Under the pieces are notes generated by a model, which had not been told where the DNA came from, searched no databases, and saw only the letters and a list, made by a program, of their open reading frames with translations. A stretch of DNA of 64,000 nucleotides from Acidocella sp. KAb 2-4 (GTDB taxonomy: Bacteria; Pseudomonadota; Alphaproteobacteria; Acetobacterales; Acetobacteraceae), in the NCBI RefSeq assembly GCF_020567705.1, contig NZ_JAJDJU010000003.1:62001-126000 (forward strand). Reading direction: 5' to 3'. Below, piece by piece: positions 50,961-60,361 of the stretch; the first letter of the stretch is position 1; the number at the start of each line of letters is the position of its first letter. The translations under genes were made by a program, and so were the position numbers.

Positions 50961-51233
50961 ATGGCTCAAGTCGCCTCCATCACCCTCATGCAAAATGACG
51001 ACGCCCGCCCCATCATCGATGCGATCATGGCGGACAATCCGGGCGTGCGTGTGCTGAACATGCCGGGCGCCGTCAAGCTCGATTGCGACGGCAAGATCAC
51101 GGTCAACCGCGCTTCCGTCGAAGAGCGCCTCGGGCGCCCGTGGGATCCGCAGGAGATCCAGCTCGTGCTGGTCTCCATGGCCGGTAACCTCGACGAGGAT
51201 GATGATCATTTCACGCTGAGCTGGCGCCACTGA
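50961..51233 (+). CDS. dmpM: Phenol hydroxylase P2 regulatory protein
   Basis: A 90-aa cofactor-free effector protein that binds the hydroxylase and is needed for turnover. It begins AQVASITLMQNDDARPIIDAIMADNPGVRVLNMPGAVKLDCDGK and ends DDDHFTLSWRH, typical of the MmoB/DmpM family. AAGGAAACGGAA precedes the ATG, and the gene lies between dmpL and dmpN in the operon. Size and motif pattern are as in CF600. Confidence 0.95.
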   Translation: MAQVASITLMQNDDARPIIDAIMADNPGVRVLNMPGAVKLDCDGKITVNRASVEERLGRPWDPQEIQLVLVSMAGNLDEDDDHFTLSWRH

Positions 51234-51258
51234 GAATTAAACGTAGAGGAAACAAAAC

Positions 51259-52776
51259 ATGAGCGGTACCAAGAAGCTTGCTTTACGGCAGCGTTATGAA
51301 TACCTGACGCGCGGGCTGGACTGGGAAACAACCTACCAGCCGATGGACAAGGTGTTCCCCTACGACTCCTTCGAAGGGATCAAGATCAAGGATTGGTCGG
51401 CCTGGGAAGATCCGTTCCGCCTGACCATGGATTCCTACTGGAAGTTCCAGGCCGAGAAGGAGCGCAAGCTCTACGCCGTGCTGGACAGCTTCGCGCAGAA
51501 TAATGGCCAGACCACGATCTCGGATGGCCGTTATGCAAACGTTCTGAAGCTGTTCCTCACCGGCATCTCGCCTGAGGAGTATCAGGCGCATCGCGGCTTC
51601 GCCTTCACGGGCCGCCATCTGCGCGGTGCGGGTGCGCGCGTCGCGGCGCAGATGCAGTCGCTCGACGAGCTGCGCCACCTGCAGACTCAGGTGCATACGA
51701 TCAGCCACTACAACAAGTATTTCGATGGCATCGCCGAGTGGCCGCTGATGCATGACCGCGTGTGGTACCTCTCGGTGCCGAAATCGTTCTTCGACGACGC
51801 GCGCTCAGCCGGGCCGTTCGAGTTTATGATCGCGATCGGCTTCGCGTTTGAATACTTGCTGACCAACTTGTTGTTCGTGCCCTTCATGTCCGGCGCCGCC
51901 TATAACGGTGACATGTCGACCGTGACCTTCGGCTTCTCCGCGCAGTCGGACGAGAGCCGCCACATGACGCTGGGCATTGAGATTATCAAGTTCCTGCTTG
52001 AGCAGCACCCGGACAACCTGCCGATCGTGCAGAAATGGGTAGACAAGTGGTTCTGGCGCGGCCATCGCCTGCTGGGCATCGTGGCCATGATGATGGACTA
52101 CATGCTGCCCAAGAAGGTGATGAGCTGGAAGGAAGCCTGGGACATCTACTTCGTCGAAGCCGGTGGCGCGCTGTTCCAGGATCTCGGCCGTTATGGTCTG
52201 AAGATGCCAAAATATGCTGATATCGCCACGGCGGAAGCCGAGCATATCTCGCACCAGAATTGGGCGGTCTTCTACCAGTACACCCATGCCGCGGCGTTCC
52301 ACACCTGGATGCCGGATAATGAGCATCTGGATTGGCTGTCCGAGAAATATCCCAACACGTTCGATAAATATTATCGTCCGCGCTGGGAGATGTGGGCGAA
52401 GATGGAGAAGGAAGGCAAGCGCTTCTACAACCCGGCGCTGCCGCAGCTTTGCCAGACCTGCCAGATCCCCATGGCGTATACCGAGCCCGGCGATCCGACC
52501 ACGATCTGCTTCCGCTCCACGCAGTACAAGGGTGACACGTATCACTTCTGCTCGGATGGCTGTAAGGACATTTTCTGTGATGAGCCCGAGAAGTTTGTGC
52601 AGGCCTGGCTGCCTGTGCATCAGATCTTCCAGGGCAATTGCGGTGGCGCCACGGTGCCAGATGTTCTGAAGTGGTATCATATGAATGTCGGTGCCGATAA
52701 CATGGATTATGTCGGCTCGCCGGATGAGAAGCTGTGGAATGAATGGCACGCGGAAAAGCTCCGTCAGGCCGGTTAA
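51259..52776 (+). CDS. dmpN: Phenol hydroxylase P3 oxygenase component (alpha subunit, diiron)
   Basis: A 505-aa catalytic subunit that hydroxylates phenol to catechol. The carboxylate-bridged diiron site uses Glu and His in LDELRHLQTQVH and DESRHMTLGIE (E-x2-H pairs), with further Glu in the four-helix bundle. FQAEKERKLYAVLDSFAQ and the C-terminal zinc-like Cys cluster LCQTCQIPMAYTEPG / CSDGCKDIFCDEPEKF complete the P3 pattern. The gene follows dmpM by 25 bp. Confidence 0.96.
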   Translation: MSGTKKLALRQRYEYLTRGLDWETTYQPMDKVFPYDSFEGIKIKDWSAWEDPFRLTMDSYWKFQAEKERKLYAVLDSFAQNNGQTTISDGRYANVLKLFLTGISPEEYQAHRGFAFTGRHLRGAGARVAAQMQSLDELRHLQTQVHTISHYNKYFDGIAEWPLMHDRVWYLSVPKSFFDDARSAGPFEFMIAIGFAFEYLLTNLLFVPFMSGAAYNGDMSTVTFGFSAQSDESRHMTLGIEIIKFLLEQHPDNLPIVQKWVDKWFWRGHRLLGIVAMMMDYMLPKKVMSWKEAWDIYFVEAGGALFQDLGRYGLKMPKYADIATAEAEHISHQNWAVFYQYTHAAAFHTWMPDNEHLDWLSEKYPNTFDKYYRPRWEMWAKMEKEGKRFYNPALPQLCQTCQIPMAYTEPGDPTTICFRSTQYKGDTYHFCSDGCKDIFCDEPEKFVQAWLPVHQIFQGNCGGATVPDVLKWYHMNVGADNMDYVGSPDEKLWNEWHAEKLRQAG

Positions 52777-52832
52777 AGAAATAAGAACACGCATGGCACC
52801 GCGCGTGCCATGCGTCTCCCGAGGAGGAATGA

Positions 52833-53195
52833 ATGTCCATTATTGCGCTTGCGCCTGATTACGAATCCAAGGTCGAGCCCCGCGACCCGCTGAAGAATTT
52901 CCATGGCAATATGCTGGTCTATGTGCACTGGGAGGAGCATCTCTCCTTCTGCTCGGCCATCGCCTTTCCGCTGCCGCCAGTCATGCCGTTCGGCGCGCTG
53001 GTTAGCGAGGTGATCGCCCCGCATTACGCCGCGCACCCTGACGCCAGCAAGATCGACTGGTCGAAGGCGGAATGGATGATCGACGGCGAGAAGAAGACTC
53101 CTGACTTCGATGCTTCGCTTGAAGCAAACGGCATGCACCACAAGTCGCTGGTGCGGTTCTGGACACCCGGATTGTCCGGCGTGGCCTTTTCCTAA
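52833..53195 (+). CDS. dmpO: Phenol hydroxylase P4 oxygenase component (gamma subunit)
   Basis: A 120-aa small subunit of the hydroxylase core. It starts SIIALAPDYESKVEPRDPLKNFHGNMLVYVHWEEHLSFCSAIAFPLPP, the typical P4 opening, and contains LVSEVIAPHYAAHPD. GAGGAGG lies about 5 nt upstream of the ATG. Position between dmpN (56 bp) and dmpP (18 bp) follows the canonical order. Confidence 0.94.
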   Translation: MSIIALAPDYESKVEPRDPLKNFHGNMLVYVHWEEHLSFCSAIAFPLPPVMPFGALVSEVIAPHYAAHPDASKIDWSKAEWMIDGEKKTPDFDASLEANGMHHKSLVRFWTPGLSGVAFS

Positions 53196-53213
53196 CAGAG
53201 ACGGAATTCGCTT

Positions 53214-54275
53214 ATGAGCTACCAGCTGACCGTTGAACCGGTGGGCGAGACCATCGAGGTCGAGGAGGGGCAGACCATCCTCGACGCTTGCTTGCGCCAG
53301 GGCATTTATCTCCCTTATGCCTGTGGCCATGGTCTTTGCGGCACCTGCAAGGTCGAAGTCGTCGATGGCGAAGTCGATCACGCCGATGCCTCCAGCTTTG
53401 CGCTGATGGATTTTGAGCGCAACGAGGGCAAGACACTGGCTTGTTCAGCGCGGCTTAAAAGCGATGCCACGATCGAGGCGGATATCGATGAGGACCCGGA
53501 TCAGCGCCGGATTCCGATTCAGGATTTCGCCGTGACGGTCGAAAAGCTCGACAACCTGACGCATGATGTGAAAGGGGTGCGCCTGCGCCTGGAAGGCAAG
53601 AGCATCGACTTCCAGGCTGGGCAGTATGTCAACGTTACGCTCCCGGGCGTTGATGGCACGCGCGCCTTCTCCATCGCCAACCCGCCTTCGGAAAATGGCG
53701 TTGTCGATCTGCAGATCCGGCTGCTGCCGGGCGGCAAGGGCACAACCTACATCCATCAGGTGATGAAGGAAGGTGATAAGCTGAATATTTCTGGCCCCTA
53801 TGGCCGTTTCTTCGTGCGCAAATCACGTGGCGGGCCGTTGCTGTTCCTCGCGGGCGGTACTGGCGTGTCGAGCCCGCGCTCGATGATCATCGACCTTCTG
53901 GCCGAGAATTATGCGGAGCCGATCACGCTGATCCACGGTGTCCGCGCCAGGGCTGATCTCTACGGTAATGATGAGTTCGAGGCGCTGTCCAAAAAGCATC
54001 CGAACTTCCGTTACGTTCCCGCCTTATCCTCGGAGCCCGAGGATTCTGAGTGGAGTGGCGCGCGCGGCTTCGTGCATGATGTCGCCGTGCAGCTTTACGA
54101 TGGATTGTTTGAAGGTCTGACCGCGTATCTTTGCGGTCCGCCGGTAATGATCGAGGCCTGCGTGAACACGCTCATGCGTGGTCGGCTGTTTGAAAAGCAC
54201 ATCTTGACGGAGCGCTTCCTCACCGCCAATGATGAAAAGAAATCAACGAGGAGTCCTTTGTTCAAAACGCTATAA
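53214..54275 (+). CDS. dmpP: Phenol hydroxylase P5 reductase (FAD, [2Fe-2S])
   Basis: A 353-aa reductase carrying electrons from NADH through FAD and a plant-type cluster to the hydroxylase. Cluster ligands Cys37, Cys42, Cys45 and Cys77 (ACGHGLCGTCKVEV, LACSA). The FAD domain has RAFSIAN and GQYVNVTLPG, the NAD domain LLFLAGGTGVSSPRSMIIDLL and AYLCGPPVMIEACVNTLM. The last gene of the dmpKLMNOP operon; an inverted repeat at 54300-54317 follows. Confidence 0.95.
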   Translation: MSYQLTVEPVGETIEVEEGQTILDACLRQGIYLPYACGHGLCGTCKVEVVDGEVDHADASSFALMDFERNEGKTLACSARLKSDATIEADIDEDPDQRRIPIQDFAVTVEKLDNLTHDVKGVRLRLEGKSIDFQAGQYVNVTLPGVDGTRAFSIANPPSENGVVDLQIRLLPGGKGTTYIHQVMKEGDKLNISGPYGRFFVRKSRGGPLLFLAGGTGVSSPRSMIIDLLAENYAEPITLIHGVRARADLYGNDEFEALSKKHPNFRYVPALSSEPEDSEWSGARGFVHDVAVQLYDGLFEGLTAYLCGPPVMIEACVNTLMRGRLFEKHILTERFLTANDEKKSTRSPLFKTL

Positions 54276-54299
54276 ACAAGCTGAATACTTGGGTTTTCA

Positions 54300-54317
54300 C
54301 GGAGACTGAAGTCTCCG
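54300..54317. repeat. Perfect 18-bp inverted repeat after dmpP
   Basis: CGGAGACT at 54300-54307 and AGTCTCCG at 54310-54317 pair around two bases. It has no T-run, so it is not a classic terminator; it could attenuate or stabilise transcripts between the hydroxylase operon and the porin-like gene. Confidence 0.5.
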
Positions 54318-54467
54318 AGGAGCTTTTGTCGTTCCACTTGTGATCAGAAAACAGCTGCTTCCTGCTCAGCTGACCGCCAAACATAAAGTGGCGGTGTAAC
54401 AAAACGGGACATTCGACAACTGCCCGAGATACTCTGGGAGAGCGGGCAAAAAACAGGGAGATACAAA

Positions 54468-55412
54468 ATGTCTATCAAACTTAAGCTCCTGACGAGCACC
54501 ATGGCGCTGGCCGTGACCGGGTCGATGTTGGCTGCCAGCTACGCCAAGGCCGAAGAGCTGTGGGATCCGTATCTGCGTGGCGTGTTCGAGGGTGTTCCGG
54601 CTGGCGCGCTGCCGCCGCCCGGCGTTTATGGCGAGTTGGACAATTACTGGGCTAGCTACAGCAAATATGATGCCGCTGGCAACAAGATCCCCGGCACGCA
54701 TCTGAATGCGCTGGTCGAAGTTCCCATCGTGCTGTGGGTGCCCGGCATCAAGATCCTGGGCGGTGATTACGCCGCGGCGATCGGCCAGCCCTTCGATTAC
54801 ACGAGCTTCCAGCCGCTTCAGCACAACCTCGGTGGTGGCGGTGGCAATCTCGGCATCTACAACACCGTGCTGGTGCCGGGCATGTTGTCCTGGTCGCTGC
54901 CGAACAATTTGTTCGTGAAGGCTGGCCTGACCATCCTGCTGGATGACGCCACCAACACGATGGCTGATCTGGTGCAGGGCAAGCTCACCAATGGCGGCGC
55001 GCCGTCGGGCAATGGCTACACCACCATGCAGCCGGATTTGGGCTTCAGCTGGCTGTCTGATGGCTGGAATGTGAGCGCTGGTCTGCATATGGCCTTCCCG
55101 ATCGATTCCACCCGCGCGCCCGGTTACAATTATCGCTCGGCGCCGGAATTCTCGGCTGACTATACAATCACCAAGACCATCGGTGCATGGACGATGGGTG
55201 TGGGCGGTGAGCAGGAGAACCAGATCTCCAAGGATACGTTCAACGGCAAGCACGTTCCGGGCTCCATCACCCGCAACTACGGCATTGGCCCGATCGTGGG
55301 TTACCAGTTCCCCGGCGGTGTCGGTGTGACCGCGCTGTGGAACCACAGCTTCGCGACCACCAGCGAAGTGGCTGGCGACTTCTTCGATGTTCGCCTGACC
55401 ACCCGCTTCTAA
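54468..55412 (+). CDS. Outer-membrane channel of the phenol MetA-pathway family (SphA-like)
   Basis: A 314-aa outer-membrane beta-barrel. A signal peptide (LLTSTMALAVTGSMLAASYAKA) precedes the mature part; the last residues are FDVRLTTRF with the terminal Phe used by the barrel-assembly machinery. The family (PF13557) is often encoded with aromatic catabolism and probably takes up aromatics. A 192-bp gap separates it from dmpP and it ends at a strong terminator, so it may have its own promoter. Substrate is not known. Confidence 0.82.
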   Translation: MSIKLKLLTSTMALAVTGSMLAASYAKAEELWDPYLRGVFEGVPAGALPPPGVYGELDNYWASYSKYDAAGNKIPGTHLNALVEVPIVLWVPGIKILGGDYAAAIGQPFDYTSFQPLQHNLGGGGGNLGIYNTVLVPGMLSWSLPNNLFVKAGLTILLDDATNTMADLVQGKLTNGGAPSGNGYTTMQPDLGFSWLSDGWNVSAGLHMAFPIDSTRAPGYNYRSAPEFSADYTITKTIGAWTMGVGGEQENQISKDTFNGKHVPGSITRNYGIGPIVGYQFPGGVGVTALWNHSFATTSEVAGDFFDVRLTTRF

Positions 55413-55435
55413 GGCAGAGCGGAAAGTAACCATGG

Positions 55436-55468
55436 ACGGCCCGGTGCGAACCGGGCCGTTTTTGTTTT
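55436..55468 (+). terminator. Rho-independent terminator of the outer-membrane channel gene
   Basis: ACGGCCCGGT (55436-55445), a GCGA loop and ACCGGGCCGT (55450-55459) form a perfect 10-bp stem followed by a run of T (with one G). It ends the rightward phenol hydroxylase/channel block and separates it from the leftward transporter. Confidence 0.9.
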
Positions 55469-55471
55469 TGC

Positions 55472-56347
55472 CTAACGCAGCGTGATCGCCAGCGCGATCG
55501 GCAGGAAGATCAGCGAGGCAAGATTGCCGATCAGCACCATGGAGGCCACCTTGTCCGGCTCCTGGTTGTAGCGCTCGGCGAAAATATAGTTGAGCACCGC
55601 GGGCGGCAGCGAGCCGAAGATGATCAGCAGCGCGCGCTGCTGCGGCGGCAGCGGCAGCACCAGCAGCACCGCCCAGGCCAGCGCCATGCCCAAAACCGGC
55701 CGCAGCACCGCGCCCAGCACCCCGTAGCCGATCGAGCGGATTTGCGAATCCGCCAGCCGCGCGCCGAGCGCGAACAGCATGAGCGGGATCGAGATATCGC
55801 CCAGCATTTTCACCGAGATCAGCAGCGGTGGCCAGAGCGACTGCCCCGAAAGAGCGACGGCGAGGCCCGCGATCGAGGCCAGGATGGAGGGGGAGCGCCA
55901 TATGCCCGCGAGCCGCGTTTCATGGTCGAGCAGCCAGGTGCCGAACGAGAACTGGGTGATGTTGGAGACCAGAAACGTCATGATCGCTGGCGCCAGGGCT
56001 TGCGGGCCGAACGCCAGCACCGCCACGGGCAGGCCGAGATTGCCGCAATTATTGAACATTAGCGGCGGCACCAGGGTTTTCGGGTCGATCCGCAGCGCGC
56101 GCGCGATCCCCCATCCCGCGATGCCGCTGCCCATGACGATGACCAGCGCCCCTAACGCCAAGGCGAGGAATTGCAGGATATGGAAATCCTTCCCGGCCAT
56201 GGCGCTGAACACCAGGGCAGGGGTGAATACATCCATGTTCAGCCGGTTGGTGGTGCTGAGGTCGGGCTTGAGGCGGCGGCCGACGAGATAGCCCAGCGCG
56301 CTGATCGTGAAGAGTGGGAAAAGGACCGAAACGATATGACCAAGCAT
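55472..56347 (-). CDS. AEC (auxin efflux carrier) family transporter
   Basis: A 291-aa inner-membrane protein with about ten hydrophobic segments. FPLFTISALGYLVGRRLKPD at the start, VMGSGIAGWGIARAL, MFNNCGNLGLPVAVLAFG (the conserved N-rich motif) and ILFGSLPPAVLNYIFAERY-like C-terminal sequence place it in the AEC/BART family, which exports or imports carboxylates and other small anions. The start is 18 bp from the aldolase stop, so the two leftward genes likely share a transcript. Substrate unknown; an aromatic or ring-fission acid is plausible. Confidence 0.85.
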   Translation of the reverse strand: MLGHIVSVLFPLFTISALGYLVGRRLKPDLSTTNRLNMDVFTPALVFSAMAGKDFHILQFLALALGALVIVMGSGIAGWGIARALRIDPKTLVPPLMFNNCGNLGLPVAVLAFGPQALAPAIMTFLVSNITQFSFGTWLLDHETRLAGIWRSPSILASIAGLAVALSGQSLWPPLLISVKMLGDISIPLMLFALGARLADSQIRSIGYGVLGAVLRPVLGMALAWAVLLVLPLPPQQRALLIIFGSLPPAVLNYIFAERYNQEPDKVASMVLIGNLASLIFLPIALAITLR

Positions 56348-56365
56348 TGCGCGCGGCGACCGGCC

Positions 56366-57172
56366 TTAATAGACGGTGCCGGTGGGCACGTCTGGGCCAG
56401 CGCCGGGCTTGAAGCGCCGGGCCAGACGCTCGGTGCCGCGCGCGAGCAGCGTGGCGTCCACACCCACGGCGACGAAGCCGCACCCCGCCTCGATATAGCT
56501 CTGTGCCAGCGTCTCGTCGGAGGTAAGAATCCCCGCCGCCTTGCCCGCCTTGCGGATGCGCACGATGGCGTCCTGGATCTTCGCCTGCACCTCCGGGTGG
56601 TCTGGCGCGCCGAGATAGCCGAGCGAGGCGGAGAGATCAGCCGGGCCGATGAAGATGCCGTCCACCCCCGGCACGGCCAGGATCGCGTCGAGATTCTCCA
56701 AGGCTGTGGCAGACTCCACCTGCAATAGCAGGCAGATGCTGGCATCGGCATGCGCAAGATAATCGCCAATGCGGCCCCAGCGCGCGGCGCGGGCGATGGA
56801 ACTGCCGACGCCGCGCACCCCGGCAGGCGGGTAGCGCACGGCGCTCACCATCGCCGCGGCCTGTTCAGCGGTCTCGATCATCGGGATCAGCAGGCTGCGC
56901 ACGCCGATATCGAGCAACTGCTTGATGCGGTGCGGGTGCCCCGCGGGCGGGCGGACCACGGCCTCGGTGCCGTAGGGGGCGATGCTCTGCAACTGCCCCA
57001 GCACGCTGCGCAGGTCGTTGGGGGCGTGTTCGCCGTCGATCAATACCCAATCGAAGCCCGTCCCGGCGCAAATCTCGGCGCAATACGGGTCGGCCAGGGT
57101 CAGCCACAGGCCGATCAGCGTCTCCCCGGCAGCCAAGCGGGACTTGAAAAAATTCTCAGAGAGGTCGGGCAT
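56366..57172 (-). CDS. HpcH/HpaI family aldolase
   Basis: A 268-aa TIM-barrel class II aldolase related to 2-keto-3-deoxy-sugar acid and 4-hydroxy-2-oxoheptanedioate aldolases. [65 protein letters not shown] and [16 protein letters not shown] contain the divalent-metal and substrate residues. In aromatic pathways it cleaves hydroxy-oxo acids to pyruvate and an aldehyde. It is divergent from benA, so it could be regulated with that operon. The precise substrate is unresolved. Confidence 0.87.
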   Translation of the reverse strand: MPDLSENFFKSRLAAGETLIGLWLTLADPYCAEICAGTGFDWVLIDGEHAPNDLRSVLGQLQSIAPYGTEAVVRPPAGHPHRIKQLLDIGVRSLLIPMIETAEQAAAMVSAVRYPPAGVRGVGSSIARAARWGRIGDYLAHADASICLLLQVESATALENLDAILAVPGVDGIFIGPADLSASLGYLGAPDHPEVQAKIQDAIVRIRKAGKAAGILTSDETLAQSYIEAGCGFVAVGVDATLLARGTERLARRFKPGAGPDVPTGTVY

Positions 57173-57266
57173 TTTTCGGCCATCCAGGCGGAATGTGGAG
57201 CGGTTTCATAGCGTGTTTTCCGGGATGCGACAAACCGGCCGAGCGGCTGGAAGGTGATGTAGTTGT

Positions 57267-57296
57267 CATATCTATAAGGTATGGAAATATATATAC
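57267..57296. promoter_or_regulatory. LysR-type dyads upstream of benA
   Basis: CATA-N9-TATG at 57267-57283 has the T-N11-A form of LysR boxes, and GTAT-N10-ATAC overlaps it at 57279-57296. They lie about 105-135 bp before benA in the intergenic region shared with the aldolase gene. BenM-type control by the LysR gene at 61.2 kb is inferred. Confidence 0.5.
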
Positions 57297-57400
57297 TCAG
57301 TCTTGGACTCGTCGGTGTCGAAAAACTATCCACAAGCCGGTTCCGGGGAGTAAGCTACGCCCGGCCTTCGCGCAACAAAAGCAACCAAGGAAACGCAGCT

Positions 57401-58756
57401 ATGCTGGATGATGTTTCTCCTTCACCTCTTGGCGTCGTGCTCGAGGACGACCCCGCCACCGGACATTACCGCTGCCGCCGTGACATGTTCACTGATCCTG
57501 AGTTGTTCGAGCTCGAGATGCAGTACATCTTCGAGGGCAACTGGGTGTTCCTGGCCCATGAGAGCCAGATCCCGAACAATAACGACTATTTCACCACCTA
57601 TATCGGCCGCCAGCCGATCATCATCGCCCGCAACCGCCAGGGCGAGCTGAATGCCTTCATCAACGCCTGCGCGCATCGCGGCGTGACCCTTTGTCGGCGC
57701 AAGCGTGGCAACCAGGGCACTTACACCTGCCCGTTCCATGGCTGGACGTTCAACAACTCCGGCAAGCTGCTGAAGGTGAAGGACCCCGAGAACGCTGGCT
57801 ATCCCGATAATTTCAACACCGATGGCTCGCACAACCTGACCAAGGTGGCGCGTTTCGAGAGCTATCGCGGCTTCCTGTTCGGCAGCGTGAACCCCGACGT
57901 GAAGCCGCTGGCCGAGCATCTGGGCGAGGCCGCGAAGATCATCGACATGATTGTCGACCAGTCGCCGGAAGGGCTGGAAGTGCTCGAAGGCGCCTCCACC
58001 TATGTTTATGACGGTAACTGGAAGTTGCAGGCCGAGAACGGCGCCGATGGCTATCACGTCACCGCGACGCACTGGAACTACGCTGCCACCACCGGCCGCC
58101 GTAAGGAGCTGGAGCGTGATGACGGCATCCGCGCGATGTCGGCTGGCGGCTGGGCCCGCACCGGCGGTGGTTCGTACTCTTTTGAGCATGGCCACATGCT
58201 GCTCTGGACCAACTGGGCCAACCCGGAAGACCGCCCCAACTGGTCGCGCCGCGAGGAATACGCCGCCAAGTTCGGTCAGGCGATGGCTGACTGGATGGTG
58301 CTGCGCTCGCGCAATTTGTGCCTCTACCCCAATGTTTACCTCATGGACCAGTTCAGCTCGCAGATCCGCATCCTGCGTCCGCTGGCGGTCGATAAGACCG
58401 AGGTGACAATCTACTGCATCGCGCCGAAGGGGGAGAGCCCCGAGGCCCGCGCCCACCGCATCCGCCAGTACGAGGATTTCTTCAACGCCTCGGGCATGGC
58501 GACCCCGGACGATCTGGAAGAGTTCCGCGCCTCGCAGGAAGGCTTCGGCGGCCGCGCGGCGGCGTGGAACGATCTCTCCCGCGGCGCCAAGCACTGGGTC
58601 AAGGGTCCGGACGAGACGGCCAACCTGATCGGGCTGAAGCCGCTGCTGAGCGGCGTACGCACCGAGGATGAGGGGCTGTATGTCGAGCAGCACCGCTACT
58701 GGCTGGATGTTATGAACACGGCGCTGGACGGCGAGTTCGAAGCCGACGCCGAGTAA
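57401..58756 (+). CDS. benA: Benzoate 1,2-dioxygenase large subunit
   Basis: A 451-aa Rieske non-heme oxygenase alpha subunit. Rieske ligands Cys90, His92, Cys110 and His113 (CAHRGVTLC ... TCPFHGW); mononuclear iron His219 and His224 with bridging Asp216 ([14 protein letters not shown]). The length and C-terminal pattern fit BenA, which turns benzoate into the cis-1,2-diol. Other substrates (toluate, anthranilate, halobenzoate) are possible. AAGGAAA lies 8 nt before the ATG. It heads benABCD. Confidence 0.9.
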   Translation: MLDDVSPSPLGVVLEDDPATGHYRCRRDMFTDPELFELEMQYIFEGNWVFLAHESQIPNNNDYFTTYIGRQPIIIARNRQGELNAFINACAHRGVTLCRRKRGNQGTYTCPFHGWTFNNSGKLLKVKDPENAGYPDNFNTDGSHNLTKVARFESYRGFLFGSVNPDVKPLAEHLGEAAKIIDMIVDQSPEGLEVLEGASTYVYDGNWKLQAENGADGYHVTATHWNYAATTGRRKELERDDGIRAMSAGGWARTGGGSYSFEHGHMLLWTNWANPEDRPNWSRREEYAAKFGQAMADWMVLRSRNLCLYPNVYLMDQFSSQIRILRPLAVDKTEVTIYCIAPKGESPEARAHRIRQYEDFFNASGMATPDDLEEFRASQEGFGGRAAAWNDLSRGAKHWVKGPDETANLIGLKPLLSGVRTEDEGLYVEQHRYWLDVMNTALDGEFEADAE

Positions 58757-58836
58757 CCCCTCTCACCTTCATCACCCACCGTGCGGCGCCGTGCATCGCG
58801 GCCCGCCGGGGGCAATAAACATGGGATAAGAAACAT

Positions 58837-59322
58837 ATGATCACGATCGAACAGGTGCAGGGGTTCCTGTACAAGGAAGCGCGTCTTCTCGATGACCGGG
58901 ACTGGGATGCCTGGCTGGAGCTGTACGCGCCGAATGTCGAGTTCTGGATGCCGTCGTGGAAAGAGGATGACTCGCTGGTCACCGATCCGCAGCGGCAGAT
59001 CTCGCTGATCTACTATCCGAACCGCGGCGGTCTGGAAGATCGTGTCTTCCGCATCCGCACCGAGCGCTCCTCCGCCTCGATGCCTGAGCCGCGCACCTCG
59101 CATAACGTCTCCAATGTCGAGATTCTGGAGCAGGCCGGCAACCAGGTGAAGCTGCGCTTCAACTGGTTCACGCTGAGCCATCGCTACAAGATGACCGACA
59201 CCTTCTTCGGCGCCTCGTTCTATACACTCGATATCTCTGGACCAGAGCCGCGGATTACGAATAAGAAAGTCGTGCTGAAGAACGACTATATTCATCAAGT
59301 CGTCGACATTTATCATATCTGA
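58837..59322 (+). CDS. benB: Benzoate 1,2-dioxygenase small subunit
   Basis: A 161-aa NTF2-like beta subunit that forms the alpha3beta3 oxygenase with BenA. ITIEQVQGFLYKEARLLDDRDWDAWLELYAPNVEFWMPSW and SLIYYPNRGGLEDRVFRIRTERSSASMPEPRTSHNVSNVEI are the family blocks. It is 80 bp downstream of benA and 19 bp before benC, in the canonical order. Its role is structural. Confidence 0.93.
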   Translation: MITIEQVQGFLYKEARLLDDRDWDAWLELYAPNVEFWMPSWKEDDSLVTDPQRQISLIYYPNRGGLEDRVFRIRTERSSASMPEPRTSHNVSNVEILEQAGNQVKLRFNWFTLSHRYKMTDTFFGASFYTLDISGPEPRITNKKVVLKNDYIHQVVDIYHI

Positions 59323-59341
59323 CCTGGGGAGGGAGGGTATC

Positions 59342-60361
59342 ATGGCATTCAGGGTCGCCCTGAACTTTGAGGATGGCGTAACACGCTTCATCAATTGTCC
59401 GGCTACCGACACGGTGGCCGACGCATCCTATCGCGCCGGGATCAACATCCCGATCGATTGCCGCGATGGCGCCTGCGGCACTTGCAAGGTCTTCTGTGAG
59501 TCCGGCAAGTACGATGGCGGATCGTATATCGAGGATGCGCTGACCGATGAAGAGGCGGCGAAGGGCTTTGCCCTGACCTGCCAGATGCGGCCGAAATCGG
59601 ATCTCGTGTTGCGCGTGCCGGTCCCTTCCTCCGCCTGCAAAACCGGGCCGGTGAAGCAGAAAGCGGTGATGGAGGTGGTCAACAAGCTGTCGCCGACCAC
59701 CATCTCCTTTACGCTCAAGCTCACCGAGCCCGTGAAATTTCTGCCGGGGCAGTATGTGAATATCGAGGTGCCGGGCACGGGCCAGTACCGCGCCTATTCC
59801 TTCAGCTCCGCCCCTGGCGCGGATATCGCCAGCTTCCTGATCCGCAACATTCCAGGCGGGTTGATGAGCACGTTCATCGCGAGCCAGGCCAAGCCGGGCG
59901 ACGAGGTGAATTTCATCGGTCCCTCGGGCAGCTTCTTCCTGCGCGAGATCGCCCGTCCGGTGCTGATGCTCGCGGGAGGCACGGGGCTGGCGCCGATGCT
60001 CTCGATGCTGGCCTATATGGAGGCGAACCCGCCCGCGCAGAAGGTGCATCTGGTTTATGGCGTGACCAACGACGAAGATCTGGTCGAAACCGCGGCGCTC
60101 GACGAATTCGCGGCCAAGATTCCGGGCTTCACCTGGGAGGCTTGCATCGCCAACCCCGCCAGCGCCTATCCGCGCAAGGGCTATGTGACGCAGCATTTGC
60201 TGCCTGAGCATATCAATGGCGGCGATGTGGACGTGTATCTGTGCGGCCCGCCGGCAATGGTGGAAGCCGTGCGCAAATACTTCACCGATACGGGCGTGAC
60301 GCCGGTGAGCTTCCATTACGAGAAGTTCAACCCCAGCTCCCCGTCGGACAAGGCGGCATGA
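59342..60361 (+). CDS. benC: Benzoate dioxygenase electron transfer component
   Basis: A 339-aa reductase with an N-terminal plant-type [2Fe-2S] domain (Cys40, Cys45, Cys48 in CRDGACGTCKVFC; Cys80), then FAD (GQYVNIEVPGTGQYRAYSFSSAP) and NAD (PVLMLAGGTGLAPMLSMLAYM) domains. It passes NADH electrons to the BenAB Rieske centre. The C terminus reads DVYLCGPPAMVEAVRKYF. It overlaps benD by 4 bp. Assignment follows from domain order and operon position. Confidence 0.94.
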   Translation: MAFRVALNFEDGVTRFINCPATDTVADASYRAGINIPIDCRDGACGTCKVFCESGKYDGGSYIEDALTDEEAAKGFALTCQMRPKSDLVLRVPVPSSACKTGPVKQKAVMEVVNKLSPTTISFTLKLTEPVKFLPGQYVNIEVPGTGQYRAYSFSSAPGADIASFLIRNIPGGLMSTFIASQAKPGDEVNFIGPSGSFFLREIARPVLMLAGGTGLAPMLSMLAYMEANPPAQKVHLVYGVTNDEDLVETAALDEFAAKIPGFTWEACIANPASAYPRKGYVTQHLLPEHINGGDVDVYLCGPPAMVEAVRKYFTDTGVTPVSFHYEKFNPSSPSDKAA

